Below are positions 8,156 through 16,632 of a DNA stretch of 40,429 nucleotides, piece by piece. The notes beneath the pieces are model-generated. The model saw only the letters and a program-made list of their open reading frames with translations, was not told the DNA's origin and made no database searches. The DNA comes from Candidatus Thioglobus sp. (GTDB taxonomy: Bacteria; Pseudomonadota; Gammaproteobacteria; PS1; Pseudothioglobaceae). Where the stretch lies: NCBI GenBank assembly GCA_028345955.1, contig JAOMEO010000010.1, positions 1 to 40,429 of the forward strand. Reading direction: 5' to 3'. How positions within the stretch are numbered: the stretch's first letter is position 1; each line of letters begins with the position of its first letter. The position numbers and the translations under genes are program-made.

Positions 8156-9034
8156 ATGAGTGACCAAAATTATTATATCCCTCATGGTACCTACTGGCCA
8201 GTTATTGGATCAATAGGCATATCTACAACGTTTGTTGGTCTTGCCAATTTAATGCATGATGTCAGTTGGGGGGCTCCAGTTATGGGTCTAGGATTGACGA
8301 TCCTTATATTTATGCTTTTTGGCTGGCTTGGAACTGTAGTCAATGAAAGCATTAGCGGCATCTATAACAAACAGGTAGACAGGACATTTCGTTGGGGTAT
8401 GAGCTGGTTTATTTTTTCCGAAGTCATGTTCTTTGCCGCATTCTTTGGTGCTCTATTCTACGCAAGAATTCTTAGCGTTCCTTGGCTTGGTGGTGCAGAT
8501 AACAATATATTTACCCCTGAGCTGTGGGAAGGATTTAAGGCTACTTGGCCATTGATCAATACACCTGGTGCTATTGGACAAAGTGGAACAGCTTTTTCTA
8601 CTAACTTTAAATTGGTTGATGCTTGGGGGTTGCCAGCAATTAATACAGCCCTCCTATTGAGTTCAGGCGTTACCATTACATACGCTCACCATGCGTTACG
8701 CAAAGGCCATCGCAATGCATTGATTACTTGGATGATTGCAACAATCGCTTTGGGCGTATTGTTTTTAGGGTTTCAGATTACTGAGTATGGCCATGCATAC
8801 CACGATGGCTTAAAGCTAACTTCTGGTATTTATGGGTCGACATTCTATTTGTTGACAGGCTTTCACGGCTTTCATGTGACTGTGGGCGCCATTATGTTGA
8901 CCGTTATTTTGTATCGTATTCAAAAAGGCCATTTTAATTCTGAAAACCACTTTGCCTTCGAAGGCGTTGCTTGGTATTGGCACTTTGTTGACGTAGTGTG
9001 GTTAGGACTATTTGTTTTTGTTTACTGGATATAA
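8156..9034 (+). CDS. coxC: Cytochrome c oxidase subunit III
   Basis: Seven-helix subunit of the oxidase that stabilises the active site and proton uptake. The 292 residues show the usual subunit III blocks: RWGMSWFIFSEVMFFAAFFGALF near 82, ITEYGHAYHDGLKLTSGIYG-like text after residue 216, FHGFHVTVGA near 238, and the C-terminal WYWHFVDVVWLGLF. The start is supported by AGAGGAAG about 8 bases before the ATG. The insert around residues 115-150 is longer than in compact mitochondrial forms, as is common in proteobacteria. An intrinsic terminator follows 24 bases after the stop. Confidence 0.97.
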   Translation: MSDQNYYIPHGTYWPVIGSIGISTTFVGLANLMHDVSWGAPVMGLGLTILIFMLFGWLGTVVNESISGIYNKQVDRTFRWGMSWFIFSEVMFFAAFFGALFYARILSVPWLGGADNNIFTPELWEGFKATWPLINTPGAIGQSGTAFSTNFKLVDAWGLPAINTALLLSSGVTITYAHHALRKGHRNALITWMIATIALGVLFLGFQITEYGHAYHDGLKLTSGIYGSTFYLLTGFHGFHVTVGAIMLTVILYRIQKGHFNSENHFAFEGVAWYWHFVDVVWLGLFVFVYWI

Positions 9035-9058
9035 TTGTTTTTAAAGTGGTTTACTAAA

Positions 9059-9085
9059 AGGCCCCTTGGATGGGGTCTTTTTTTT
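9059..9085 (+). terminator. Intrinsic terminator after coxC
   Basis: Stem AGGCCCC (9059-9065) and GGGGTCT (9072-9078) with one G-T pair, loop TTGGAT, followed by eight T residues (9078-9085). It closes the coxB-coxA-cox11-coxC run and separates it from the DUF2909-SURF1 pair. Confidence 0.88.
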
Positions 9086-9105
9086 GCAGCTGAACAGAGA
9101 ATGTT

Positions 9106-9318
9106 ATGGATATTATTGTAATTGTAATCATTATTGTCATTTTATTTAGCCTAGGCTCTGCACTTGTTGGAATGTTAAGAGGCGGGAAAAAGGGCTCTGA
9201 TAAAATGTTTAAATCCTTAAGGGTGCGCATTAGCTTATCGGTGTTTTTGTTTGTTTTGCTAATGTTTGCAAGCTTCATGGGCTGGATTGAGCCTAATAAT
9301 GTGTTGCCGACCCAGTAA
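9106..9318 (+). CDS. DUF2909 twin-transmembrane protein
   Basis: A 70-residue protein with two hydrophobic helices (about 3-22 and 42-61) joined by a basic loop rich in Gly and Lys (RGGKKGSDKM). This is the pattern of the DUF2909 family, small membrane proteins encoded beside SURF1 and coxC in many gammaproteobacteria. A role in oxidase assembly is inferred only from that position. Its stop overlaps the SURF1 start (TAATG), so the two are probably translationally coupled. The ATG at 9106 is used; another ATG five bases earlier is out of frame. Confidence 0.85.
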   Translation: MDIIVIVIIIVILFSLGSALVGMLRGGKKGSDKMFKSLRVRISLSVFLFVLLMFASFMGWIEPNNVLPTQ

Positions 9319-10016
9319 TGGGGTTTCGTTTTTCCATGCCAGCTTCCCTAATAGTCGCTACCCTAGCGCTACTAATCTCACTTGGCTTTTGGCAACTTGA
9401 TCGCGCCAACGAAAAACGAGTAATTGAAAACCAAATTGCCAGAGCCAACTCTGGCGATGCAGAGCTTATTAATTCTGTCGAATTTCTTAAAGAGAAGGAG
9501 TACTATCATGTTCGCCTTCAGGGGTCGTATATTGACGACAAGCAGTTTATTTATGACAACCAAATCGTTGACCAAATTTCAGGCTATTATGTTTTAACGC
9601 CTTTTGTTTTAAGGGGTGCTTCGAACGCTATTTTGATAAATCGGGGCTTTATATCCTGGAATGGAAAAAGAGATAAATTAGCCGATATTGATATAGAAGA
9701 AAAGCTTACAGAAGTTAAGGTGCAAATATCAAAACCAATTAAACGCCTGGAGCTTAAAGCCAGTGAAATCAAAGGAGATTTCCCAGTCTTGATTCAGGCT
9801 CTTGATTTGGATGAAATGAGTGCCATAGCTGAATTAGATTTTGTTAGCATGGTTGGTTTATTGAATCCTGAATCTGAAGATGGTTTTGTTAGACAATGGG
9901 AGCCCTATACTGGCAGTATTGAAAGACATATTGGCTATGCCGTCCAGTGGTTTTTGATGGCATTGGTGCTCGCTTTTATTGGTATTCGATTGGCATTAAA
10001 ACAACGGAAAAATTAA
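9318..10016 (+). CDS. SURF1-family cytochrome oxidase assembly protein
   Basis: Inner-membrane protein that helps insert haem A into subunit I. The 232 residues have an N-terminal helix (about 6-25) followed by the family signature GFWQLDRANEKR, a periplasmic domain containing LINRGFISW near 108, and a C-terminal helix preceded by GYAVQWFLMAL. These are the standard SURF1 blocks, and the length is normal. The start overlaps the stop of the DUF2909 gene. It ends the oxidase locus, and tRNA-Thr follows 62 bases later from its own promoter. Confidence 0.94.
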   Translation: MGFRFSMPASLIVATLALLISLGFWQLDRANEKRVIENQIARANSGDAELINSVEFLKEKEYYHVRLQGSYIDDKQFIYDNQIVDQISGYYVLTPFVLRGASNAILINRGFISWNGKRDKLADIDIEEKLTEVKVQISKPIKRLELKASEIKGDFPVLIQALDLDEMSAIAELDFVSMVGLLNPESEDGFVRQWEPYTGSIERHIGYAVQWFLMALVLAFIGIRLALKQRKN

Positions 10017-10038
10017 TGTTCATAGGGCATTTAAAATA

Positions 10039-10068
10039 TTGATGAAAAAAAATCCTTTGCTGTATAAT
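10039..10068 (+). promoter_or_regulatory. Promoter of tRNA-Thr
   Basis: TTGATG at 10039-10044 and a perfect TATAAT at 10063-10068, separated by 18 bases and ending 10 bases before the tRNA 5' end. This is a sigma-70 type spacing. Confidence 0.75.
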
Positions 10069-10078
10069 TTCGCTCTAA

Positions 10079-10154
10079 GCCGACATAGCACAGTTGGTAG
10101 TGCAACTGATTTGTAATCAGTAGGTCCGCGGTTCAAGTCCGTGTGTCGGCACCA
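10079..10154 (+). tRNA. tRNA-Thr(TGT)
   Basis: A 76-base cloverleaf with encoded CCA. The acceptor arms GCCGACA and TGTCGGC pair perfectly. The anticodon arm ACTGA-TTTGTAA-TCAGT gives anticodon TGT, which reads ACA and other Thr codons. The T loop is TTCAAGT. It has its own promoter and terminator. Confidence 0.97.
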
Positions 10155-10167
10155 AACATTCTTTACT

Positions 10168-10192
10168 AAGCGGCCTTATTTGGCCGCTTTTT
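10168..10192 (+). terminator. Intrinsic terminator after tRNA-Thr
   Basis: Perfect 8-bp stem AAGCGGCC (10168-10175) and GGCCGCTT (10182-10189), loop TTATTT, followed by a T tract ending at 10192. Confidence 0.88.
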
Positions 10193-10230
10193 ATTGGGGG
10201 CTGAAAGCGTAACTATTTGGAAAGACACAG

Positions 10231-11793
10231 ATGAAAAAGATGTCACTCACTGGTCGTGAAAGTCAGAAGGTAAATCTTGGAAAGCTTCTTCAAAACTCTG
10301 TAGAACAATATGGTTCTAAAACTTTTGTGACGCAGGCTGAAACCGGAGAATGCTTGACATATGTTGAGTTTAATCAATTAACAAACCATATTGCGCATGG
10401 CTTAATTGGTCTCTGCGTTGGTGATAAAGAGTATGTGGCAATCATGCTACCAAGCTGTATTCAATTTTTAGCCAGTTCATATGCACTAAAAAAGATTGGT
10501 GCCATCGAAGTGGCTATTAACAATAATACTCGTGGACCATCTCTCGCTCGCATGATTAACCTAACAAAGTGCAGAATACTGATTACTACCGGCGAATATT
10601 TGAAGCAGTTATCTGAGGTTGCTGAAGGCCTAGATTATTTGCAGCAGGTTATTATGATGGATGAGCATCATCCCGCTAAAAAGCTATTTCCTAGCCTGGA
10701 AATATTACCATGGCAATCGATTCTTGGTGAATCTAGTTCAAACTTTTCTTGTGAGTTTAGTGATGAAGAAATTGCTGTAATTCTTTTTACTTCTGGCACC
10801 ACAGGCACCTCGAAGGGTTGTGATATTCCACACAGATCCTCTGTCCGGGCTGCAGAGTCGATGATAGAGGCATTCAATCTCACCGAACAGGACTGCGTCT
10901 ACACACCATATCCTTTGTATCATGTAGGAGCCACTCAGTACGACATATTGTCGGCAATGATGGTGGGTGGTCAGGCAATTCTTCGTCAGGGTTTTAGCCT
11001 GTCTAATTTTTGGAGTGATGTCTGTCGTTATAAGGCGACATGGTTTATGTCTTTGGGCTCTGTTCAGCAGTTGCTTTGGACAGCAGAACCGTGCATTGAA
11101 GAAACACAGCATAATTTGCGCTTTATTTGGGGCACGCCATTACCTGTTGATCATGACGATTTTGAAGCTCGCTTTCAGGTCAAGTTAGCCCGTGGCACTG
11201 GATACGGCTCTACCGAAGCTGGTGGTGTAGCGCTTCCTCTTTTTGATAAGAGCGGAGCTGGTAAAGTGTTAGATCGATATAAAGTGGCTGTTGTTGATGA
11301 AGACGATAATGAACTGCCTGTAGGTGAATCTGGAGAGCTGGTAATTCGTCCACTTGAGCCTGCTATCATGGCGTCCAAATATATTGGCATGCCAGAGGAG
11401 ACAGCTAAAGCTTGGCGTAATTCATGGTTCCACACTGGAGACCTTGCTAGATTGGATGAAGAAGGTGATCTTTTTTGGCTAGCTCGTATGTCAGAAAGGA
11501 TTCGAGTGAAAGGGGAAATGGTTTCAGCTTACGAAATAGAAGAAGGTATATTTACACATCCTGTTGTGACTGACTGTGCTGTAATTGGAATTCCAGATGG
11601 TATAGGAGAAGAACAAGTCAAAGCATTTGTTACACTTAAAGAAAATAAAACACTAGCTCTGGAAGAATTACGCTTATTCTGCGCTCCTATTATGGGTCGT
11701 TTTATGGTCCCTACAGCTCTTGAAGTAATTACAAAAATGCCACGTACACAAACAGGTAAGCCTGCAAAAGAAGAATTAAAAAAAAGACAGTAG
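10231..11793 (+). CDS. CaiC-like acyl-CoA ligase (AMP-forming)
   Basis: Adenylate-forming enzyme that activates a carboxylic acid with ATP and joins it to CoA. The 520 residues carry the phosphate-binding loop LFTSGTTGTSKG (about 186-197), the adenine motif GYGSTEAGG, the TGD motif in WFHTGDLARLDEEG, the hinge region with RIRVKGEMVSAYEIE, and the catalytic lysine in RTQTGKPAKEEL near the C-terminus. The overall pattern resembles crotonobetaine/carnitine-CoA ligases more than long-chain fatty acid ligases, but the substrate cannot be read from sequence. No CoA-transferase, dehydrogenase or hydratase partner is nearby. It converges on the M24 peptidase gene with only nine bases between the stops. 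Confidence 0.85.
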   Translation: MKKMSLTGRESQKVNLGKLLQNSVEQYGSKTFVTQAETGECLTYVEFNQLTNHIAHGLIGLCVGDKEYVAIMLPSCIQFLASSYALKKIGAIEVAINNNTRGPSLARMINLTKCRILITTGEYLKQLSEVAEGLDYLQQVIMMDEHHPAKKLFPSLEILPWQSILGESSSNFSCEFSDEEIAVILFTSGTTGTSKGCDIPHRSSVRAAESMIEAFNLTEQDCVYTPYPLYHVGATQYDILSAMMVGGQAILRQGFSLSNFWSDVCRYKATWFMSLGSVQQLLWTAEPCIEETQHNLRFIWGTPLPVDHDDFEARFQVKLARGTGYGSTEAGGVALPLFDKSGAGKVLDRYKVAVVDEDDNELPVGESGELVIRPLEPAIMASKYIGMPEETAKAWRNSWFHTGDLARLDEEGDLFWLARMSERIRVKGEMVSAYEIEEGIFTHPVVTDCAVIGIPDGIGEEQVKAFVTLKENKTLALEELRLFCAPIMGRFMVPTALEVITKMPRTQTGKPAKEELKKRQ

Positions 11794-11802
11794 TTTTTAA
11801 GT

Positions 11803-12888
11803 CTATTTTATGATATTGAGATTACGACTAAGTTCTGAGAGTATTTCTGGCCCATCTGCACGCAATATTACAATCTCTTCTAATCGGACCCCAAACCTGC
11901 CTTGTAAGTATATTCCTGGTTCAATTGAAAACACCATTCCTTCATCAAGCACTACTTCAGATGTGGCGGTAATGTATGGCGGTTCATGTATGTCAATACC
12001 TAAGCCATGACCTGTACGATGGACAAAAAACTCCCCATAACCAGCTTCAGTAATCACATTCCTGGCAGCTGCATCGACGTCTTTAGCAATGACACCTGGT
12101 CTCGCTGCTGATAAGGCAGCCTGCACTGCTCGTTCAACAATTGCATGTATTTCCAGATAGCCTTCGGGCGGATAGCCAAGAACTGACATGCGAGTCATAT
12201 CACTTGGGAAAGTGCCCTTTCTTCCACCTATATCAATTAGGATAGCGTCACCTTGTTTTACTTTTCTATCGCCTGTGTGGTGATGAGGAAAAGCTCCATT
12301 AGGGCCGGATCCGACAATACAGAATTGAAGCTTTGCGCCTTCAGATATAAAATGTTTATTTATTGCTTCACCAATTTCAAGCTCACTAACTCCTTCCTTG
12401 ATTGCTGCAAATCCAGCTTGCATTGCTCGGTCATCTATCAAGGCATTTTCTTTGAGGTTGGCGAATTCGTTTTGATCTTTGCGCATTCTCAATGCTCCAA
12501 CAGTAGACGTGGTGAATTCATAGGTTGGATTTGACAGTGACTCAAGAAGCAGCAAGGCAAAATGTGATCGCATCGCCTCATCTATGGCAATGTGTTTTGC
12601 ATTTGACGAGCCAGTATAGGATAGTGCATCTTTAAGTGCCTGTTCTGGACCGTTTTCGTCATTCCAGCAATTCATTGCTATGTTAGTTTTTTCCCTTATT
12701 CCTTGTTCATTAACTGATGGCATAAGAAATGCTTCCTTTTCTTTTCCAATTAAGAGTAAACAAGGCCTTTCATCAGGATAGGGGTTGAAGCCTAATAGCC
12801 AGTTCATGTGAGTTCCTGGACCAAGAGCAACTAAATCAACATTGTTGTCTTTCATCCTAGTACGAACGGAGTTTATTTTATTTTGCAT
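11803..12888 (-). CDS. M24B metallopeptidase (Xaa-Pro dipeptidase-like)
   Basis: Pita-bread fold, two-metal peptidase that probably removes or splits residues next to proline. The 361 residues have a creatinase-like N-domain (1-130) and a catalytic domain with the full ligand set: Asp219 and Asp230 (LIDIGG and SDMTRM), His294 (TGHGLGIDIHEPPY), Glu323 (SIEPGIYL) and Glu337 or 338 (VRLEEIVI). FPHHHTGDR near 201 fits the substrate-site histidines. The intact ligands argue against creatinase, which needs no metal. The gene lies 37 bases downstream of the ABC ATPase gene and is the last of the five-gene operon, so it may cut imported peptides in the cytoplasm. An AGGGAC sequence precedes the start. 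Confidence 0.9.
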   Translation of the reverse strand: MQNKINSVRTRMKDNNVDLVALGPGTHMNWLLGFNPYPDERPCLLLIGKEKEAFLMPSVNEQGIREKTNIAMNCWNDENGPEQALKDALSYTGSSNAKHIAIDEAMRSHFALLLLESLSNPTYEFTTSTVGALRMRKDQNEFANLKENALIDDRAMQAGFAAIKEGVSELEIGEAINKHFISEGAKLQFCIVGSGPNGAFPHHHTGDRKVKQGDAILIDIGGRKGTFPSDMTRMSVLGYPPEGYLEIHAIVERAVQAALSAARPGVIAKDVDAAARNVITEAGYGEFFVHRTGHGLGIDIHEPPYITATSEVVLDEGMVFSIEPGIYLQGRFGVRLEEIVILRADGPEILSELSRNLNIIK

Positions 12889-12925
12889 AAACTTGTCCCT
12901 ATCTATGCGACACGTTATAAATTAA

Positions 12926-14644
12926 TTAAATTATAGATTCAATTTTAGGCATTAGCCTAATGAGTTCCTGAGTATATGGGTGTTCTGGATTGTTGAATAA
13001 TTCCTCAGTTTCTTTTGTTTCACAAACTCTACCATTTTTAAGCACTACAATTCTATTACACATTTGTCTAATTACAGGAAGATCATGACTAATAAACAAA
13101 ATAGTCAGGTGAAGTTCATCTTGAATATCTTTTAAAAGATTTAATATTTGTGCTTGTATACTCACATCCAAAGCAGAAGTAGGCTCATCACAAATTAATA
13201 AGCGTGGTCTTGTGGCTAAAGCTCTAGCAATTGATATTCTTTGTCTTTGTCCCCCAGAAAATTCATGAGGATATCGATCCAATGATTGTCTTGTCATTCC
13301 AACAATATCTATCAAATCGTAAACATTTTGTGTGAGTTCATTATGACTAATATTTTTTTTAAAAAACTTTATTGGTTCAGATATTATGTCTCTTACTTTA
13401 AATCTTGGGTTCAAAGATGAATACGGATCTTGAAATATCATCTGAATTTGCCCCCTACTCTTATCAATTTGGTATTTTCTGTTTGAATTATAAAGTGAGA
13501 TATTATTATAAAAAATTTCCCCATTAGTGGGCCTTACTAGTCCTGTAATAATTTTTGCTATTGTTGATTTTCCTGAACCAGATTCACCAACTAAACCTAG
13601 AGTTTCACCTTCAAATAGTTCAAAAGATACATTATCAACTGCTTTCACTACTTTATCAGTAGACTCATTTTTTGATCCAAATGAAATATTAATTGCCAAA
13701 GATCTATCATCAAAAATTTTAGTAACGTCTGTCAGTTTTAATAATTTTTGATTTTTATTCTCTCTTATCCCCCAGGTTTTAATAATATTTATTGTTAAAT
13801 TTTTAGAATCAGATGTAATTTCCTTTCCATCAGGACTAATAAGTTTGAATCTATCAATTTTTTTATTTGTGGGCGGCACAGAAATCACTAAACTTCTAGC
13901 CTCATTAGATTTAGGGTTCGTTAATAATTCTTTTGTGTCACCTTGCTCAACAATAAGTCCATCTCTCATAACAATAACTTTATTTGTTGTCTCAGCAATA
14001 ACACCCATGTCATGTGTAATAATAATTACTCCTAAATTTCTTTTTTTAGTAAGATCTTTAAGTAATTCCAGTATTTGATATTGAATACTTACATCTAAAG
14101 CAGTTGTAGGTTCATCAGCTATAATTAAATCTGGTTCACAACTTATTGCTAAAGCAATAACAACCCTTTGGCGCATACCTCCGCTAAATTGATGAGGATA
14201 ATCTTCAATTCTTTTTTCAGCATTATCTATTCCTACTTCTTTTAAGAGTTGAATAGATTTTTTTAATGCATCTTGATAGCCTAAATTTAGATGTGTTTGA
14301 ATAGTTTCAATTAATTGATCTTTTATTTTAAATAATGGATTTAAGGATGTTTGAGGATCTTGAAAAACAAATCCAATTTTCTTGCCTCTAATTTTTTGAA
14401 TGAGCTCTTCGTTATCTCTTAATTCATTATTATCAATTTTAATTGATCCATTTGTTATTTCGCCTGGAGGATCAATTAAATTTATGATGGCATTTGCAAT
14501 AGTAGACTTTCCAGAGCCAGATTCACCAACTATTCCTAATATTTCACCCCTTTCCAATGTAAATTCAACATTTTTACTAGCAACAATTGTTTCTTTCCTA
14601 GTTGGATAACTAATATCTAAATTTTTAACTTCTAAAAAACTCAT
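12926..14644 (-). CDS. Fused double ATPase of peptide-type ABC importer (DppD-DppF fusion)
   Basis: A single 572-residue chain with two complete nucleotide-binding domains, replacing the usual separate DppD and DppF. Domain 1 has GIVGESGSGKST, FSGGMRQRV and LIIADEPTTALDVS. Domain 2 (from about residue 310) has GLVGESGSGKST, FSGGQRQRI and LLICDEPTSALDVS. The cysteines that hold an iron-sulphur cluster in many DppD/OppD proteins are not seen after domain 1. The frame is open to 14683, but the ATG at 14644 overlaps the permease stop (ATGA) and gives the natural start MSFLEVKNL. The gene is strikingly AT-rich: the 60 bases from 14041 contain 13 G or C, against 28 in 7081-7140 of coxA. Confidence 0.93.
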   Translation of the reverse strand: MSFLEVKNLDISYPTRKETIVASKNVEFTLERGEILGIVGESGSGKSTIANAIINLIDPPGEITNGSIKIDNNELRDNEELIQKIRGKKIGFVFQDPQTSLNPLFKIKDQLIETIQTHLNLGYQDALKKSIQLLKEVGIDNAEKRIEDYPHQFSGGMRQRVVIALAISCEPDLIIADEPTTALDVSIQYQILELLKDLTKKRNLGVIIITHDMGVIAETTNKVIVMRDGLIVEQGDTKELLTNPKSNEARSLVISVPPTNKKIDRFKLISPDGKEITSDSKNLTINIIKTWGIRENKNQKLLKLTDVTKIFDDRSLAINISFGSKNESTDKVVKAVDNVSFELFEGETLGLVGESGSGKSTIAKIITGLVRPTNGEIFYNNISLYNSNRKYQIDKSRGQIQMIFQDPYSSLNPRFKVRDIISEPIKFFKKNISHNELTQNVYDLIDIVGMTRQSLDRYPHEFSGGQRQRISIARALATRPRLLICDEPTSALDVSIQAQILNLLKDIQDELHLTILFISHDLPVIRQMCNRIVVLKNGRVCETKETEELFNNPEHPYTQELIRLMPKIESII

Positions 14645-15564
14645 CTCTTTTTTAATTTTGGATTTAAGGCATCTCTCATCCAATCTCCTAATAGGTTAAT
14701 AGATAAAGCTAAAACGATTAAAAATATAGCTGGAAAAAATGTAATCCACCATTCGCCTGAAAATAAAAAATTATTTCCAAATCTTATTAATGTTCCTAGT
14801 GACGGTGTTGTAGGTGGAACCCCAACACCTAAAAAACTTAATGTAGATTCTGTAATTATTGCAAGAGCTAATCCTATTGTTGCAATAACCAAGATAGGTC
14901 TAAGTATGTTTGGTAATATATGTTTAAACATAATGAGAATGTTTGATAATCCTATAATTCTCGAAGCTGATACATATTCTTTATTTTTTTCAACTAGAGT
15001 AGATGCTCTAGAAACTCTAGCGAACTGTGGCCATTCGGAGATACCAATTGCAAAAATTAATACATACATTACCATTTCATCATGCATTGATTGTGTAATG
15101 ATTGATCTGGCTATACCATATACGAGTAAAGCCATTAGAATGCTTGGTATTGTTAATTGGACATCTGTAAGCCGCATAACAACTATCTCATACATACCAC
15201 CTATATAACCAGCAGTAACACCAAGGAATACTCCAAGTACCATAGCAAAAATTATTGATGCAAATCCTACGATTAATGAAATTCTTGAGCCATAGATCAT
15301 TGTTGAGAACATATCTCTTCCTTGTTGATCAGTCCCAAGAATAAAGCTAGAATTACCACCCTCAGACCACATAGGTGGAGTAAATGCATCCATTAATGAA
15401 ACTGTAGCTGGGTCAAAAGGATTGTAGGGAGCAACTATTCCAGCAAAAACTGAACAAAGACAAATAATCAAAAAAATAGTAGAAGAGATAATTGCAATTT
15501 TTGAATTAAAAAAGCTATACCCTATATCGGTATCATAAATTTTATTAATTGTTTTGGATAACAT
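14641..15564 (-). CDS. Peptide-type ABC importer permease, DppC-like
   Basis: Inner-membrane permease of 307 residues in the DppC/OppC family. It has an N-terminal helix (about 25-47), the periplasmic stretch LGTDQQGRDMFSTMIYGSRISL that marks this subunit, five more helices, and the cytoplasmic ATPase-contact loop (EAA loop) near FARVSRASTLVEKNKEYVSA. It starts two bases after the DppB-like stop and overlaps the ATPase start by four bases, so the three genes are tightly coupled. It is AT-rich like its neighbours. Confidence 0.94.
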   Translation of the reverse strand: MLSKTINKIYDTDIGYSFFNSKIAIISSTIFLIICLCSVFAGIVAPYNPFDPATVSLMDAFTPPMWSEGGNSSFILGTDQQGRDMFSTMIYGSRISLIVGFASIIFAMVLGVFLGVTAGYIGGMYEIVVMRLTDVQLTIPSILMALLVYGIARSIITQSMHDEMVMYVLIFAIGISEWPQFARVSRASTLVEKNKEYVSASRIIGLSNILIMFKHILPNILRPILVIATIGLALAIITESTLSFLGVGVPPTTPSLGTLIRFGNNFLFSGEWWITFFPAIFLIVLALSINLLGDWMRDALNPKLKKR

Positions 15565-15566
15565 CG

Positions 15567-16544
15567 CTAACCTTTCTCTTCCTTAAGTCTTATTCTTGGA
15601 TCGATAAAATAATATGTGATATCAACAATGAAATTTATCATAACAAAAATAAAAGCAACCATAATCATGTAGGCTGACATTATGGGTATATCAACAAAGT
15701 AGACTGCATTAATAAATAGTGCGCCCATACCAGGCCATTGGAAAACTGTTTCTGTAATAATTGAAAAGGCTATTAAAGTTCCAATATTAATACCAGTAAT
15801 AGTAATTACAGGTATTAAGCCATTTTTAAGCGCATGCTTATAATTGATAATATTTGTTTTAATGCCTCTAGCTTTAGCAAATTTAATATAATCCGTTTGA
15901 AGTATTTCCATCATTTCCGCACGAACTAATCTGATCACATATGTCATTTGAAATAAACTTAATGTGATCGAGGGTAAGATTAATGCCTTAAGTCCAGAAG
16001 TAGTTAAAAGACCTGTAGTCCAAAAACCTAACTCTGTAACTTCGCCTCTTCCAAAAGAAGGAAGAACTCCCAGTATTACAGAAAAAAAGTAAATTAACAT
16101 TATCCCTATAATGAATGTTGGAAGCGAAACGCCAGCAAGTGAAATGACAAGGATAATATTTGAAATAAAACTATCTCTATGGATGCCTGTATAGACACCT
16201 AAAATGACTCCCAATATTATCGCAAGCAAAGCAGATACAAATACTAATTCTAGAGTAGCTGGCATTCTTTCTGCAACTAAATCCGAAACTTCTCTTTTTA
16301 ATTGATAAGATATGCCAAAATCGCCTTGAATAACATTGCCTAAAAATCTTGAAAATTGAATATAGACAGGATCATTTAATCCCAGAACTTCTCTAACCTC
16401 ATCTCGTCTTTGATCCGAAGCATCTTCTCCTGTCATACTATTGACTGGGTCTCCAACAAAATTGAATAAAGAAAAGGAAACAAAAGCAACAATAACCATT
16501 ACAAGGATGGCTTGTAAAAGTCTTTTAAAGGTATAGCTAAACAT
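15567..16544 (-). CDS. Peptide-type ABC importer permease, DppB-like
   Basis: Inner-membrane permease of 325 residues in the DppB/OppB family. It has an N-terminal helix (about 8-30), a periplasmic domain containing LGLNDPVYIQFSRFLGN and GDFGISY, and a core of five helices. The EAA loop lies around RLVRAEMMEILQTDYIKFAKARG. The start MFSYTFKRLLQA is typical. It is preceded by an 88-base gap that contains a strong hairpin and a short remnant of binding-protein sequence. It probably pairs with the DppC-like protein to form the channel. Confidence 0.94.
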   Translation of the reverse strand: MFSYTFKRLLQAILVMVIVAFVSFSLFNFVGDPVNSMTGEDASDQRRDEVREVLGLNDPVYIQFSRFLGNVIQGDFGISYQLKREVSDLVAERMPATLELVFVSALLAIILGVILGVYTGIHRDSFISNIILVISLAGVSLPTFIIGIMLIYFFSVILGVLPSFGRGEVTELGFWTTGLLTTSGLKALILPSITLSLFQMTYVIRLVRAEMMEILQTDYIKFAKARGIKTNIINYKHALKNGLIPVITITGINIGTLIAFSIITETVFQWPGMGALFINAVYFVDIPIMSAYMIMVAFIFVMINFIVDITYYFIDPRIRLKEEKG

Positions 16545-16592
16545 GGAAAACTTGTTGATGTAAAGGAAGATATGTTACATCAACTCGAAATG
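16545..16592 (-). pseudogene. Remnant of a second substrate-binding-protein C-terminus
   Basis: After the stop of the binding-protein gene the same frame stays open into the dppB-like start. Within it the minus strand reads DVTYLPLHQQVF, almost identical to the intact protein's NVAYLPLHHQVV. The DNA behind it, 16550-16580, matches 16718-16748 at 29 of 31 positions, and the offset of 168 bases keeps the frame. The simplest reading is a leftover from a duplicated or recombined binding-protein gene. It is too short to be functional as protein. Confidence 0.5.
16550..16580. repeat. 31-base near-direct repeat, copy 1 (copy 2 at 16718-16748)
   Basis: The two copies differ at two positions. Copy 2 lies inside the 3' part of the binding-protein gene, and copy 1 lies in the gap before the permease gene. 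See the remnant entry for its coding meaning. Confidence 0.9.
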
Positions 16593-16593
16593 T

Positions 16594-16621
16594 TTTTCTG
16601 GCCAGTTGCCTGGCCAGAAAA
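16594..16621 (-). promoter_or_regulatory. Strong hairpin between binding-protein and permease genes
   Basis: Perfect 11-bp inverted repeat TTTTCTGGCCA (16594-16604) and TGGCCAGAAAA (16611-16621) around a six-base loop. On the transcribed minus strand it is followed by an A run, not a T tract, so it does not look like a full terminator. A likely role, by analogy with other importer operons, is to protect the 3' end of the binding-protein mRNA so that this protein is made in excess over the membrane parts. Confidence 0.65.
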
Positions 16622-16632
16622 TATAGATTTTT

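Noticed and set aside
9106-9318. Treating the 70-residue protein as a phage holin
   Set aside because: Two helices with a basic loop could suggest a holin, but the coupling to SURF1 and the DUF2909 pattern explain it better.
10738-11112. 124-residue minus-strand frame inside the acyl-CoA ligase
   Set aside because: It is antisense to conserved ligase motifs and carries no features of its own.
11803-12888. Reading the M24 protein as the DMSP lyase DddP or as creatinase
   Set aside because: It is shorter than DddP as I know it and has the standard Xaa-Pro peptidase ligand set and substrate histidines. Creatinase lacks the metal ligands that are present here.
16594-16621. Calling the strong hairpin an intrinsic terminator
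   Set aside because: On the transcribed minus strand it is followed by A residues, not a T tract, and the downstream permease genes have no evident promoter of their own.
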